Below are positions 21,470 to 31,503 of a stretch of DNA of 64,000 bases, piece by piece (within the stretch, counting starts at the first letter, position 1; the number at the start of each line of letters is the position of its first letter). Origin of the DNA: Rhipidocladum racemiflorum (taxonomy: Eukaryota; Streptophyta; Magnoliopsida; Poales; Poaceae); assembly GCA_036346355.1 (NCBI GenBank), contig CM070569.1, forward strand, positions 62,954,561 through 63,018,560. The letters run 5' to 3'. The notes beneath the pieces were generated by a model that was given only the letters and a program-made list of their open reading frames with translations, was not told where the DNA came from and did not search any database. The translations under genes and the position numbers were made by a program.

Positions 21470-23240
21470 TATCCATCAACTTCTCGAATCGGTCTGGGCG
21501 TCTGGCCGAGCCTCGCTATGGCGGTCGGGCCAGCGGCGACCATTCGGCCTTCGTGGCCCTGCTTCCCCTTCCGCTTTCTTTTGTCCGGCGGTCGAGGGGC
21601 GCCGGCCGAGGTCGGCTGTCTTGTGGGCCGTCTTCCTTTCGAAGATGGCCCCACGCCTCCTCGCCGAGGCGTGGTTGGTGGCGATGTCAAGGAGCTCCTT
21701 GGTGGTCCGGCTTCGCACACCCAACTTGTGGACTGCAGCCTCGCGACGTGGTGCCGTAGATGAACGCCCGACGACGCCGGGCGTCGCGGATGTCGGGAGC
21801 TCATTGCACCGCTGGGAGAAGCGGCGGATGTAGTCCCGGAGGGTCTCCCGCCGCTTGCAGCTCTTGAGATCTCAGAGTTGCCGGGGCGTTTATGCGTGCC
21901 ACTGGAAGTTTCCGACGAAGAGGTTCGTCAGTCGGCCCGATTGCCGATGGTATCTGCGGTAGGTACTCGAGCCATGCTCGAGCCGAGTCCGCGAGATAGA
22001 TGGGGAGGTATCTTGGATAACGAAGGAGTCGTCTGTCGCTCCCCAGCTCGACAGCGAGCCGGTAGTCTTCTAACCGCACATCGTTGGTAGCCCCGTGTAC
22101 TTGGCTATGTTGGTCGGGCCCGGAATCGGCCGAAGTCGGCGTTGCGGATCACGGCGGGTGAACGCGCGCGCCCAGACCGTCGAATCCTGGGTCGGGATGG
22201 TTGCGTCGCCCGCTTCTCGGCGACTTGCGAGGGTCTTTGCCGCGTCGGTAGCTCTTCTTCGCGCCTCGAGGGTGGTGCGGAGATCATACTTGTCCCCCAG
22301 GCGATGGCGCACCGGGGTGTATGATGCCTGGGGGAGTTCGTGGGGCGGGGCCGTCTTGGCTGGGCTCCGCCGCCGTGAGGGGAGGAGGCCCAGCGGCCCG
22401 GTGGCGCCTGTCACGGAGCTAGAACCTTGGGCGTGCTGAACGACAGCACGCTCTACCAGTCCCCGGAGGTTCTGGTAGGTGGCCTTGGCTTCAGGCTCCG
22501 TTGGCTCAGGCAGCCCTCGGAGCAGCATTGCCGCAGCGGCAATGTTCTGGTTGGCGTGAGGGAAGAACGGAAGGCCGTTCGCTTCCTCAGCCAATTGCTG
22601 ATGCACCTTGTGCCTTGCGCGCGCCGAGGTCAGGTGGTGGGCTAGGCTGACGGCGCTCCAGTTCGGCCTGGAGCTTATCGAGCTCGGCCTTTCGGGCTTC
22701 TAACTCCTCGCCGTCGGCTGGAGGTCGTAGCGTTATGTAGGTCTTGTCGTCGTCTTCCCGCCGGATTCCTCCCGCCGCGCTTCGTCGCTACGGAGGAGGG
22801 TCCCGATGGTAACGGGGTGGAGGATGGCTCCGCCGCACTGGCCATATTGCACTCGCGTGTAGGCCCTTCGAGGGGCACACTCCTTGCCTGAGCTAGAGCC
22901 GTGGCTGGAGGAATCCGCCAGGTCGTGGAGGAAGCCGCCACAGAATCGCCATGGCCACGAGTTGTGAGCTCGTGGAGGGTGGTTCCGCCGCTCGCCGCAG
23001 TGCGTGGGCGGTGTCGCCAGGAGCAATGCCGGCGCGCGTCGGGCCCGTCCGTGCGGCCCATGCGGGGGCCTCGAGGCTGAGGTTGCTGAGGACGCCGCAA
23101 TCGCATCCAGGCTTCGCGAGGGCGCCCGGTCCCGACGGCAGCTGGGACGAGACAAGCTCCCCGCCAGAGGACGATGAAATCGAGGGCGCTAAGCGGATCC
23201 AGCCTCGACATCGGCGAATCGTAGTGGGAGGAAGCCATCG
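21470..23240 (-). pseudogene. Gag region of the Tat element
   Basis: The likely start is near 23238 (Met-Ala-Ser-Ser-His-Tyr-Asp). A proline- and arginine-rich N-terminal part follows. Next comes the gag core: Ala-Asn-Gln-Asn-Ile-Ala-Ala-Ala-Ala-Met-Leu-Leu-Arg-Gly near 22550, Pro-Ile-Tyr-Leu-Ala-Asp-Ser-Ala-Arg-Ala-Trp-Leu near 22000, and Thr-Lys-Glu-Leu-Leu-Asp-Ile-Ala-Thr-Asn-His-Ala near 21700. It is spread over several frames, so it cannot be translated as one protein. Confidence 0.75.
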
Positions 23241-23290
23241 AGGAGGAGAATGGGAACCGAAGATGAGGATGTCGGTGAAGACGCGCGAGA

Positions 23291-23309
23291 TCCCCTACCT
23301 GGCGCGCCA
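23291..23309 (-). other. Primer-binding site of the Tat element
   Basis: On the minus strand TGGCGCGCCAGGTAGGGGA begins two bases after the 5' LTR end (23312). The placement and leading TGG are as expected for a tRNA-primed element. I did not assign the tRNA. Confidence 0.75.
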
Positions 23310-23311
23310 AC

Positions 23312-24195
23312 TGTCGGTGTTTCGTGCACCGGCAATACGAATTTATGGTCGGATGGGGTCGCGCGCTCCCTCTCCCCGAATGGTCGACTCAAAGAGTCAG
23401 AAGATGTATACTGGTTCTGCGTAATGTCCCTACTCCAGTTCGTGCGGTGTGGATGTATTGATCCTTGGGAGATGAACAAGGGGTGTACAAGCGAGATGGA
23501 TGGTCGGCTGTCCGATCCCCTTGATGTGTTCGCTAGGGAGTTGAAGCTACCTAGAAGATCGCTTTCTTTTCTCCGCGCCTCCTTCTGGCCCCGCCTCCTT
23601 ATATAGACGGAGGAGGCGGAGTTACACGGAGTTGGGAAGACTACGAGGAGAGGGGTCTGCACGCCTTGAGGTCTCGCTTCGTCTTGTCCGGCCAACCCTC
23701 GCCCGCCCCGAGGTAGGGTTGGTGGCTCTATGCGTCTGATCTTGCGTAGCGCCGTCGAGTGGCGTGTTGCGTGGTGCTCTTGTCGGCCTCGGTGGCTTTA
23801 ATGGCGCTTGACTTTGCTTTGGCCTCGGAGTGGGCGTACTCCTCTGCGGTGTGCCAGGCGGCGGGGCGAGGCTTGACTTCTTCGGTGGCTCTTCCGACAC
23901 TTGGGAAGGAGCCGCCTACCTCCTGCACGGATGTCGAGGACGCCGCGCACAAGGCGACCGACATCAAGCGTGAGCCCCTGCTGGCTCGTCGCAGTGGAGC
24001 TTGAGCTTCAATATTAGGCGGCCGGCGATGCCGACCGCCTCGAATCGAGTCCGCCGACCGTCGAGTCGGCCCGCATGTCGGGGCTCGTTCCCTGCGGCCC
24101 AAGTACCTTTCGGTGGTGCCGGGCCTCCGCCGTGATAGGTCAGCCCGTTCGTGCTTCCGGGCTGATGGGGGTACCCATGGTATGGGTACTCGTCA
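23312..24195 (-). repeat. 5' LTR of the Tat element
   Basis: 884 bp, matching 10180-11064. On the coding (minus) strand a TATATAAGGAGG box near 23605-23595 fits the U3 promoter. The TSD GTACT follows at 24196-24200. Confidence 0.92.
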
Positions 24196-24200
24196 GTACT

Positions 24201-24411
24201 TTTCGTAATAAATCTACATATATGATTTTTTATCCAATTTAAATATTTAAAAATATATTAGTAGTTAAAATTTTAACAAGTATACGTGTTTAAAACGACA
24301 ACACGTCAACACCGGAAAGTTTCAAGCAAGATCCCGTGCATTAAGCGCATGCCAAGAAAAAAATTTGTGCATATACTGCAATAATAAGCCATATTTGTAG
24401 TCCACTGCATT
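24201..24411. other. No gene seen
   Basis: AT-rich intergenic sequence between the Tat element and the next MITE. Confidence 0.5.
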
Positions 24412-24695
24412 AGAGCATCTCCAATAGTTCTCAAAACTTATTCCCAAAATTATTTTTTAAAAACAAATGAAAAAATTCCAACAGTTACCCTATCGGAATT
24501 CCAATCTCTCTGCACGCTCAAAAACTCCGATCGAAATGGCCAGATATTGGACGCTCGTGTGCTTTCCCAGTCACTATTTTTGGAGGAAAAAATAGGAACT
24601 GTTGGAGAATGGTTTTTTTTAATACCCAAAAACTTTAGAAAACTCTCGATCCAGAATCATTAAGGATTAAATTATAAAAAACTATTGGAGATGCT
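24412..24695. mobile_element. MITE with 'GAGCATCTCCAATAGTT' ends
   Basis: GCATCTCCAATAGTT near 24415-24429 is inverted exactly at 24680-24694. The element is about 284 bp and noncoding. The end sequence is a common grass MITE type. The superfamily was not resolved because no TSD is clear. Confidence 0.65.
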
Positions 24696-25618
24696 TGGCT
24701 GCCGCGCGCGCGCGCAGACGCAGCCTGGTTGACGAGTGACGAAGACATAACGACACGCGCGTCACACTGCGCGTCTGCACCGCTGCGTCGACGTCAGGCG
24801 TGTGTGCGTGCGTTGACCCGTTCCCCGGTTGCCGGTCCATGTCGAAGACTGCGGGTCGTGTACCGCGAGCTCTTCCCGCGCGTGCGAAACATTGAGCCGC
24901 TAAAGCAGCATCTTTATGTGGCTCCATCCTCCAAATCTTGCATTTCACGATCAGTGTGCGCAACGGATACAGATGAGGGCCATACGGTGTAAAGATACAC
25001 TAGTTTAAAGTTACTCCTAGATTAAATTTTTAAAAAAACACTGTCTTAAAATACTATGTGGTTTCTTATTCATCCACCTACATCCTTTCTTCGTACGTTT
25101 TCTTTACTCACTTCCCTCGTATCACTTCCTTTCTCTCTAACACAAAATTTTAAAATTAGAATATTTTAACTTTAAAATTTTTAAACATGAAGTTTCAAAC
25201 AAAAATTTTAACTAAAAAATTTTCAACTCGGAAAGTTCAACTCATAAAATTATAAATTAAAATATTTCAACTCAAAATTTTTAAATCATAATTAGAAAGT
25301 TGGAAATTTTGAAATAAAAAAGTTTAACTTCGAAAAGTTTTACTTCAAAAACTTTCCAAAGTGGTTAAAAATAGTTATTAATAAAAAACTTGGGAATTTT
25401 TTTTGAAAAATAAAAACTATTTTAAGTTTGAGGGGAAGAGTACGGGGAGGAAAAAGGAATGAAGGGGATAGCACCAAATGTCGCGATGAGAGAGCCTTTG
25501 AGAAGAAACGGGAGTGAGCAAAAGAAGTAGGCGCTACCACTTGTCACAACGAAAGGGCATCCTTACCAAATATTTGATGAAGACGCCTTTAAATTATCAA
25601 TTCCCTATTAAGTCCAAT
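24696..25618. other. Intergenic; degenerate AT-rich repeat at about 25140-25380
   Basis: A CG-rich patch (24700-24960) is followed by a low-complexity stretch in which TTTCAACT(C)..AAAATTT-like words recur many times between 25140 and 25380. No coding frame is supported. Confidence 0.45.
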
Positions 25619-26215
25619 CACTACTCCAGAAATGGTCATTCAGGTCGGTTCTTTCTCTTCATCTGGGTTGGTTTTGGTGGCGATACAAAGTCGTTAGATA
25701 GTGATGAGGAGTGGCTATCACGATTGATTTTCGCCCAATAGACTTATAGAATCATCTGAATCGGTTCCAAGCTCCGAATCGACCCCGAAAAATAATTGTC
25801 TATCAGTTCCAAGCTAAAATCCGATAGAGAAGTCCTATGTTCTGCATCGGTCTTGATCACCAAACCGATAGAGATAAATCATAAATCGCTTTCAGTTCTT
25901 GCTCGGAACCGATAGAGAAATTCTTGTTATCTCTATCGGTTCTTATCATTGAAACGGCAGAGGTAATTAGGGAATCTCTATCAGTTTTTATCATGGAATT
26001 GATAAAACTAATTAGGGAATCTCTATTGGTTCTTATCATGGAACCGATAAAGATAATTAGGGAATCTCTATCAGTTCGACGATCAGAACAGATGAGAGGT
26101 CCTCCTGTTCTCTGTCGGTTCTGGTTCTGATTGTTGAACCGATAGAAATTCCTGAATTTTACAAAACTGTATCGGTTCTGAGAGTGGACCGATAGAGAAC
26201 AGGACCTGTTCAGCA
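25619..26215 (+). mobile_element. CACTA-type transposon terminus with subterminal repeats
   Basis: CACTACTCCAGAAATGG at 25619 matches the CACTA (En/Spm) terminal type. It is followed by many direct and inverted copies of CTATCGGTTC / GAACCGATAG (for example near 25885, 25910, 25935, 25970, 26020, 26040, 26135 and 26190), as in CACTA subterminal regions. No matching right-hand terminus was found, so the element is truncated or split by the copia insertion. Confidence 0.6.
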
Positions 26216-26429
26216 CCAGATCACATATGACTACATCACAGAACACATATCACATTATCACAATACACATCACATTCACTGTATCAGACAGTACACATCA
26301 CACACCATATACGATATTGTTTACATAAACTAATAGGAGTACACATTCACGGTATATAACATTATTTACATAGACTAGTATGAGCCTGTTAGGTCTCTAT
26401 ACCTACCGTCCTGAGCTATAACATCTGAC

Positions 26430-26597
26430 CAGTACTGTCGACGATTGGAGAACGGGCTCCCATCGAGCTTACTTGTTGAATGAGGGATCAACAGGGGCCC
26501 CTTCGTGCGAGAGAAAGAATGCGTCCGAGCAACGCACAGATGGGGGAGACACGCGGTGTTTATCCTGGTTCGGGCCTCTCACTGCGGAGATAACAAC
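26430..26597. repeat. Left half of an older LTR-like repeat interrupted by the copia element
   Basis: The sequence ending TTATCCTGGTTCGGGCC...GGAGATAACAAC continues at 38753 as ACAACCCTACTCCAG. The rejoined arrangement resembles the LTR pattern 'CTGGTTCGGGC...CCCTACTCCAGT' seen in the Tat LTR near 10280. It is probably a decayed related LTR. Confidence 0.4.
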
Positions 26598-28048
26598 TGA
26601 AAGCATCTAGGCCCGCTAATAATTTGTTTAAATTATTTGTTGGGTTTTGGTGCTTGATGATCAACTAAATCAGTCTTATCAGATTTCATCAGAAAAGAGG
26701 ATCAAGATTAAGGTTTCATTATTCTTAGTCCTTTAGCTCATAAGTCTTTTCAAGTCTTTTTAGATAAGTTTTTCCGGGTTTCAACCGTACTATAAAGAGG
26801 GACTATGCACAAGTTCAATTCTTGGTTCCTAGGATTTCTCTTTAAAAACAACTTGGGGCTTAAGCTAAATCTTTTCAGATTCCTTTATTAAACCTTGTTT
26901 GAGTTCATATCCTTTTCAAATCAAATTCTAACAGAACTCAAACCGAGCGTTTCCCATTTACAACGGACCAAGTTTTTGGGTCTGTTGCAGTTGTATTTTC
27001 CTTGAAAATCTCTCAAGTGCTTTTAAGCTACAACGGACCAAAAAGCTTCCATTTACAACAGACCATCTTTTTGGGTCCGTTGTAAACATAAAACTTACTG
27101 GTTTCTGGTGTTCAATCCAATTCTTTTGTTGATGTATAACCAGTAAGCTCTCCTTCTGCGACGGACCAAGTTTTTGGGTCCGTTGTAAACTTGTTCTTAA
27201 AACTCTCCCAACGGACCAGCATTTGCTCAAAGCATGTGTACGACGGACCAACTTTCTTGGTCCGACGTAGATGCCTTTTTCGCTGGTTTGGGTCCGTAGT
27301 TCATTGAGCCTCTTGCATATTTTATCAAACCTTGTCAGATACAATCATTTTGAGTTGTCTTTTCAGTCTGACATTGGCAAACGGCTACCTGTTGCCAATA
27401 ACGGCTATTTGCTTCCTGTAGCCTATTTAAACAGTTCAGAGGCTCTTCCAAAACAGAACTTTTACATCTCTTTGACATCTAGCATCCGAAAGCCAAAATT
27501 CCAAAAAGAGATCAAGCTCCACTCTGAAAAACAAAAATCCTACACTCTTACAGCTCCCAGTAAAGTCTAGTTTCAGTTGTTTCTAGTGAACCAAGAGACA
27601 GGGCTTGTGGATGGTCTATTACTCTTGGAACTAGCTGTTCCTAGACGGTTTGATGGTGATTTTAGTGCGACCTGTCCAACCGTGTTTGTGGAAGGCCACT
27701 ATTATTGTGAAGAGGTTTTGACTCACCTCACCAAAGTGGTAAAAAGAGTTACAATAGTGAAAAATCCAAGATCGCCTCTCGTGAGTTACTGGAGGAGCAA
27801 TACTTCTGAGGAAGTGCTCTAACGGGGACGTAGGAGATTTCTCTCTGAACCTCGGTGAAAAATCTCTTGTCTCTGTGTGATAGTTTGTCTTTTTCTTGTT
27901 CTCACTATTGCTTAAGTTGTTCTTAGTCTGTTGGTGCTTATTCTGTTTATCTGCTTAGATCTTATCTTTAAACTGTTTAGTTTGTCTTGTTTAAATTGTT
28001 TAAAATTGCCTATTCACCCCCCCCCTCTAGGCCTTACCGATCCTTTCA
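26598..28048 (+). repeat. 5' LTR of the copia element
   Basis: TGAAAGCATCTAGG to GATCCTTTCA, 1451 bp. It holds clustered inverted motifs CAACGGACC / GGTCCGTTG between about 26960 and 27280, and a C-run (28017-28025) near the 3' end. The small frames inside are not genes. Confidence 0.93.
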
Positions 28049-28050
28049 AG

Positions 28051-28062
28051 TGGTATCAGAGC
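28051..28062 (+). other. Copia primer-binding site
   Basis: TGGTATCAGAGC begins three bases after the LTR end (28048). It is the standard site complementary to the 3' end of initiator Met-tRNA. Confidence 0.92.
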
Positions 28063-28099
28063 AAGGTTTTACCCTGTTCAAGCTTAATCAGCTTGGGTA

Positions 28100-30063
28100 A
28101 TGGCCGAGGGAAATGGGTCTGCTACTGTTAGTGTAGGAAGGGTTCCTGTTTTCGATGGCTCAAATTATGCTTATTGGAAAATTCGCATGAGATGTTATCT
28201 TGAGGCTGTCGGCTATGACGTATGGAGAGTGACAGAAAAACCTTTACCTCCACGCGTCATACCTGATGGACAGTCCTCTTCCTCAGAACCCACTCCTGGA
28301 GAAATTAAAAACATGCAATATGATGCTCAGGCTAGAAATGCTATATTCTCCTGTCTTAGCATAGAAGTTTTTGATAGAGTGAGTAATTTGTCTACTGCTT
28401 ATGATATTTGGACCACTCTACAAGAAATTCATGAAGGTACCTCTGATGTGAAAGAAGAAAAATATTTTGTTGTTAGAGAAAAGTTTGATCAGTTCAAAAT
28501 GCTTCCTCAGGAAAATGCCAATGATATGTTTTCTAGACTTAATCCTATTGTCAATGAACTTAAAGGTCTTGGTACTAAGGTTGATGATGTGGAAGTTTGC
28601 AGGAAAATGATAAAGTGCTGCCTCGTGCTTATCACGGCTTGATAACTTATCTATCAAACAAAGGAGATCTAAAAAAATTGACACCTCTTGAGTTACTAGG
28701 AAAGATTTCTCAGACACGAACTTACTTTGGTGAAGAAGATGCACCCAAGAAGAAATCTATTGCTCTCAAAGCCAAAGATAAGGTGGAAGAGTCATCGAGT
28801 GAAGAAGATGATGTTTCAAGTCAGTAATGAAGACGAAGACGTCAGGAAACCGGCCTTGCTTATGAGATCTGCAAACAAAATCATGAGAAGAGTTAATGCC
28901 AGAGACAGAGGAAAGTTATATAATCAGTTTTCAAAGAAAAACCCCTTTTCGAATATTACCTGTTTTGAATGCAATGAAAAGGGACACATAGCTGCACGAT
29001 GTCCAAACAAGAGCAAGAAGAAGGGCAAGGGCAAGGGCAAAGATGAAGAAACCAAGAAAATGCCTACAACGATGCAAAAAGTTTCATCACAGAAAGAAGT
29101 TCTCCAAGAAACATTGGAGAAAGGGAAAGAAGGAGGCACATATTGGTGAATGGGTCTCAGATGAAGATAGTTCAAGTGATGAATCCTCTTCTTCCTCCTC
29201 TGATGATGAAGATGGTTCAAGGTCTAAGGGGTTGGCTGGATCGGGCGTTGGATGAATCTACTCCACCTTCACCTTCTCTGTCTGTTTGTCTTATGGCAAG
29301 AGGTGATGAGGACAAGGTAAATGATTCTCCTTCTTATGATGAGCTAGTGGAGATCATTAAAGAGCTTAATGATGCCTTGTGTGCTAAAACTTCTAAGGAT
29401 AAATCTCTTAAGAAAACTATTGCCAGTTTAAATGATGATAATGACTTGCTTGTCTCTAAGGTCAAGATTCTTGAATCTAAGTATGAAGAAGTGAAAGACA
29501 AGTTTTACTGTTTGGAGACTAGCCATAATGAGCTCAATATTGTTCATGATAATCTCACTCTTGCTCATAATGATCTTGTCATCAATCATGATTTACTTAC
29601 AGCTGCTCATGATTCCTTGAATGCAACTCATGTATTACTTATTAAGACTCATGATGACTTGCTTGTCAAACACTGTGAACTAGAAATGAGTAAGGAATTA
29701 ACTACAAGCAAATCAAAGAATGTTTCCACTTATGATAAATCTATTACCTGTGATTTGACTTGTGATGAAATTCCTATTGCTAGCTCTTCCTGCATGCTTA
29801 ATGACAATCATAGAAATGCTTTGTGTACTGAAAGTCTCATGTTGGAAAATCAAGAGCTAAGGTTAAAAATTGCTAAATTTGACAAAGGTCTTGAAAAATG
29901 CTTTCTCGGAAGTGTCACTCTTGATAAAATTCTTGGAGAGCAAAAAGTCACCTTGGGCAAAAGAGGCATTGGATATAAAACAGATAATGTGCCCAAGAAG
30001 GATTATTTGCCAAAATCCAAGATAAATTTTGTCAAGAAAAGCACTAAGTGTCAATCGTCATAG
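28100..30063 (+). pseudogene. Copia gag with zinc knuckle and His/Leu heptads
   Basis: The ATG at 28100 opens a gag of the copia UBN2 type (Phe-Asp-Gly-Ser-Asn-Tyr-Ala-Tyr-Trp-Lys; Thr-Ala-Tyr-Asp-Ile-Trp-Thr-Thr-Leu). Frameshifts fall near 28600 and 28810. A CCHC knuckle (C-X2-C-X4-H-X4-C) lies near 28963-29004. Acidic Ser-rich sequence follows, then a long coiled coil. Within it, eight consecutive 7-residue units of the form x-His-(Asp/Asn)-x-Leu-x-x are encoded at 29521-29688. The last stop is at 30061-30063. Gag would form the particle and bind the RNA. Confidence 0.85.
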
Positions 30064-30401
30064 ATTTGACCACAGTTCAAATGTATGCATGTATGCAAGC
30101 ACGCCTTGAAACAAAGGCTAAAAGAAAGCGCATGGTTGATGCTCACTACATGTTGTTTAAAGATTTCAGGGAAAAATGAATGTGAAATTTGTCGGCCCTC
30201 TAATCTTGATAGAAAGCTTAAAGTCGTTTGGGTGCCCAAATCTTTGCTTATTAATCCTTTTGGCCCCAAAATTGTTGAAACTAACATCCATGGACCCAAA
30301 AGCATTTGGGTACCTAAAATCAAGAAATGATTCTGCTTATTCAGGTGAACTACAAGAGTGGTGGTCATCACTGGTAATTAACGAGTGGATGTACTCAACA
30401 C

Positions 30402-31503
30402 ATGACCTACTCATCAAGAATGTTCACCTCGGTTGAAAAAGAAAGTAATTCAAGTCACAAAATTACTTTTGGTGATAATAGTAGAAGAAAGGTAAAGGGA
30501 AATGGTAAGATTGCCATCTCTAATGATTATTCAATTGATAATGTGCTTCTTGTTGATTCCCTGAATTTCAATCTTTTATCGGTTGCTCAAATTGTGTGAT
30601 CTTGGTTTCCATTGTACCTTTTCTCTTGATGGAGTAACTGTTTTTGACAAAAATGAAAAGCTTATCTTCAAAGGTTTTAGATTTCAAAATCTTTATCTAG
30701 TTGATTTCAACTCTAACTCCTCATGCATCTCGACTTGTCTGTTGGCAAAAGCCTCTCTTGGTTGGCTTTGGCATAGACGTCTTGGGCATGTAGGCATGTC
30801 TAATTTGAAGAAGCTTTTTAAAAATGAGTTAGTAGTGGGCTTGAAAGATGTAAAATTCGAAAAGGATAGATTGTGCAGTGCTTGTCAAGCCGGTAAGCAA
30901 GTTGCAAATTCTCATCCTACTAAAAATATCTTGTCCACCACTAGACCTCTAGAGCTGCTGCATATGGATGTGTTTGGCCCAACCTCTTATGCCAGTCTAG
31001 GTGGTAACTCATACTGTTTAGTCATTGTGGATGACTTCTCTTGTTTCACTTGGGTATTCTTTTTACCTAATAAAAGTGAAGTTGGAAAAATCTTTAAAAA
31101 TTTTGCAAAAAGGGCTCAAAATGAATTTGATTGCCCCATCAAGAAAATCAGGAGTGACAATGGAACTGAGTTTGTTAATACTAATGTCATTGATTTTTGT
31201 GTTGAGCTAGGAATAAAACATGAGCTGTCAGCTACTTATACTCCTCAACAAAATGGTGTAGTAGAAAGAAAAAACAGAACACTTATTGAAATGGCAAGAA
31301 CCATGTTGGATGAATATGGAACACCAGACGCTTTTTGGGCTGAAGCAATCAACACAAATTTTGTCATGCAATCAATAGACTCTATCTACATCGACTACTC
31401 AAGAAAACCTCTTACGAGTCTTTGGTTGGAAGAAAACCAAATGTTACTTACTTTCGTGTGTTCGGGTGCAAGGTCTACATCTACAAAAAGAGGACACACC
31501 TAG
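30402..31503 (+). pseudogene. Copia protease remnant and integrase
   Basis: A decayed protease region near 30400-30600 retains the downstream Asn-Val-Leu-Leu-Val-Asp-Ser-Leu motif. From 30583 the frame carries the integrase zinc site (Trp-His-Arg-Arg-Leu-Gly-His ... Cys-Ser-Ala-Cys) and the catalytic core: Asp in His-Met-Asp-Val-Phe-Gly-Pro, Asp in Ser-Asp-Asn-Gly-Thr-Glu-Phe and Glu in Gly-Val-Val-Glu-Arg-Lys-Asn. A frameshift near 31400 separates it from the following part. Confidence 0.88.

Larger units (their letters stand above)
10180..24195 (-). mobile_element. Complete but mutated Tat-lineage Ty3/gypsy LTR retrotransposon
   Basis: A 14.0-kb element bounded by TG...CA LTRs and a perfect 5-bp duplication GTACT (10175-10179 and 24196-24200). 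The coding strand is minus, so the 5' LTR is at 23312-24195 and the 3' LTR at 10180-11064. The order along the minus strand is PBS, gag, protease, RT, RNase H, second RNase H, integrase, then about 6 kb of extra sequence. The second (archaeal-type) RNase H and the large extra 3' region with antisense genes are features of the Tat/Grande/RIRE2-like group. Frameshifts, a nonsense codon and lost catalytic residues show that it is no longer autonomous. Confidence 0.92.

Noticed and set aside
29043..29255. Acidic Ser-rich frame as a separate small protein
   Set aside because: It is a piece of copia gag in a neighbouring frame after a frameshift.
29521..29688. CRISPR-like array (regular 21-bp units)
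   Set aside because: The units are contiguous, degenerate and encode protein heptads. There are no spacers, and this is a plant nuclear genome.
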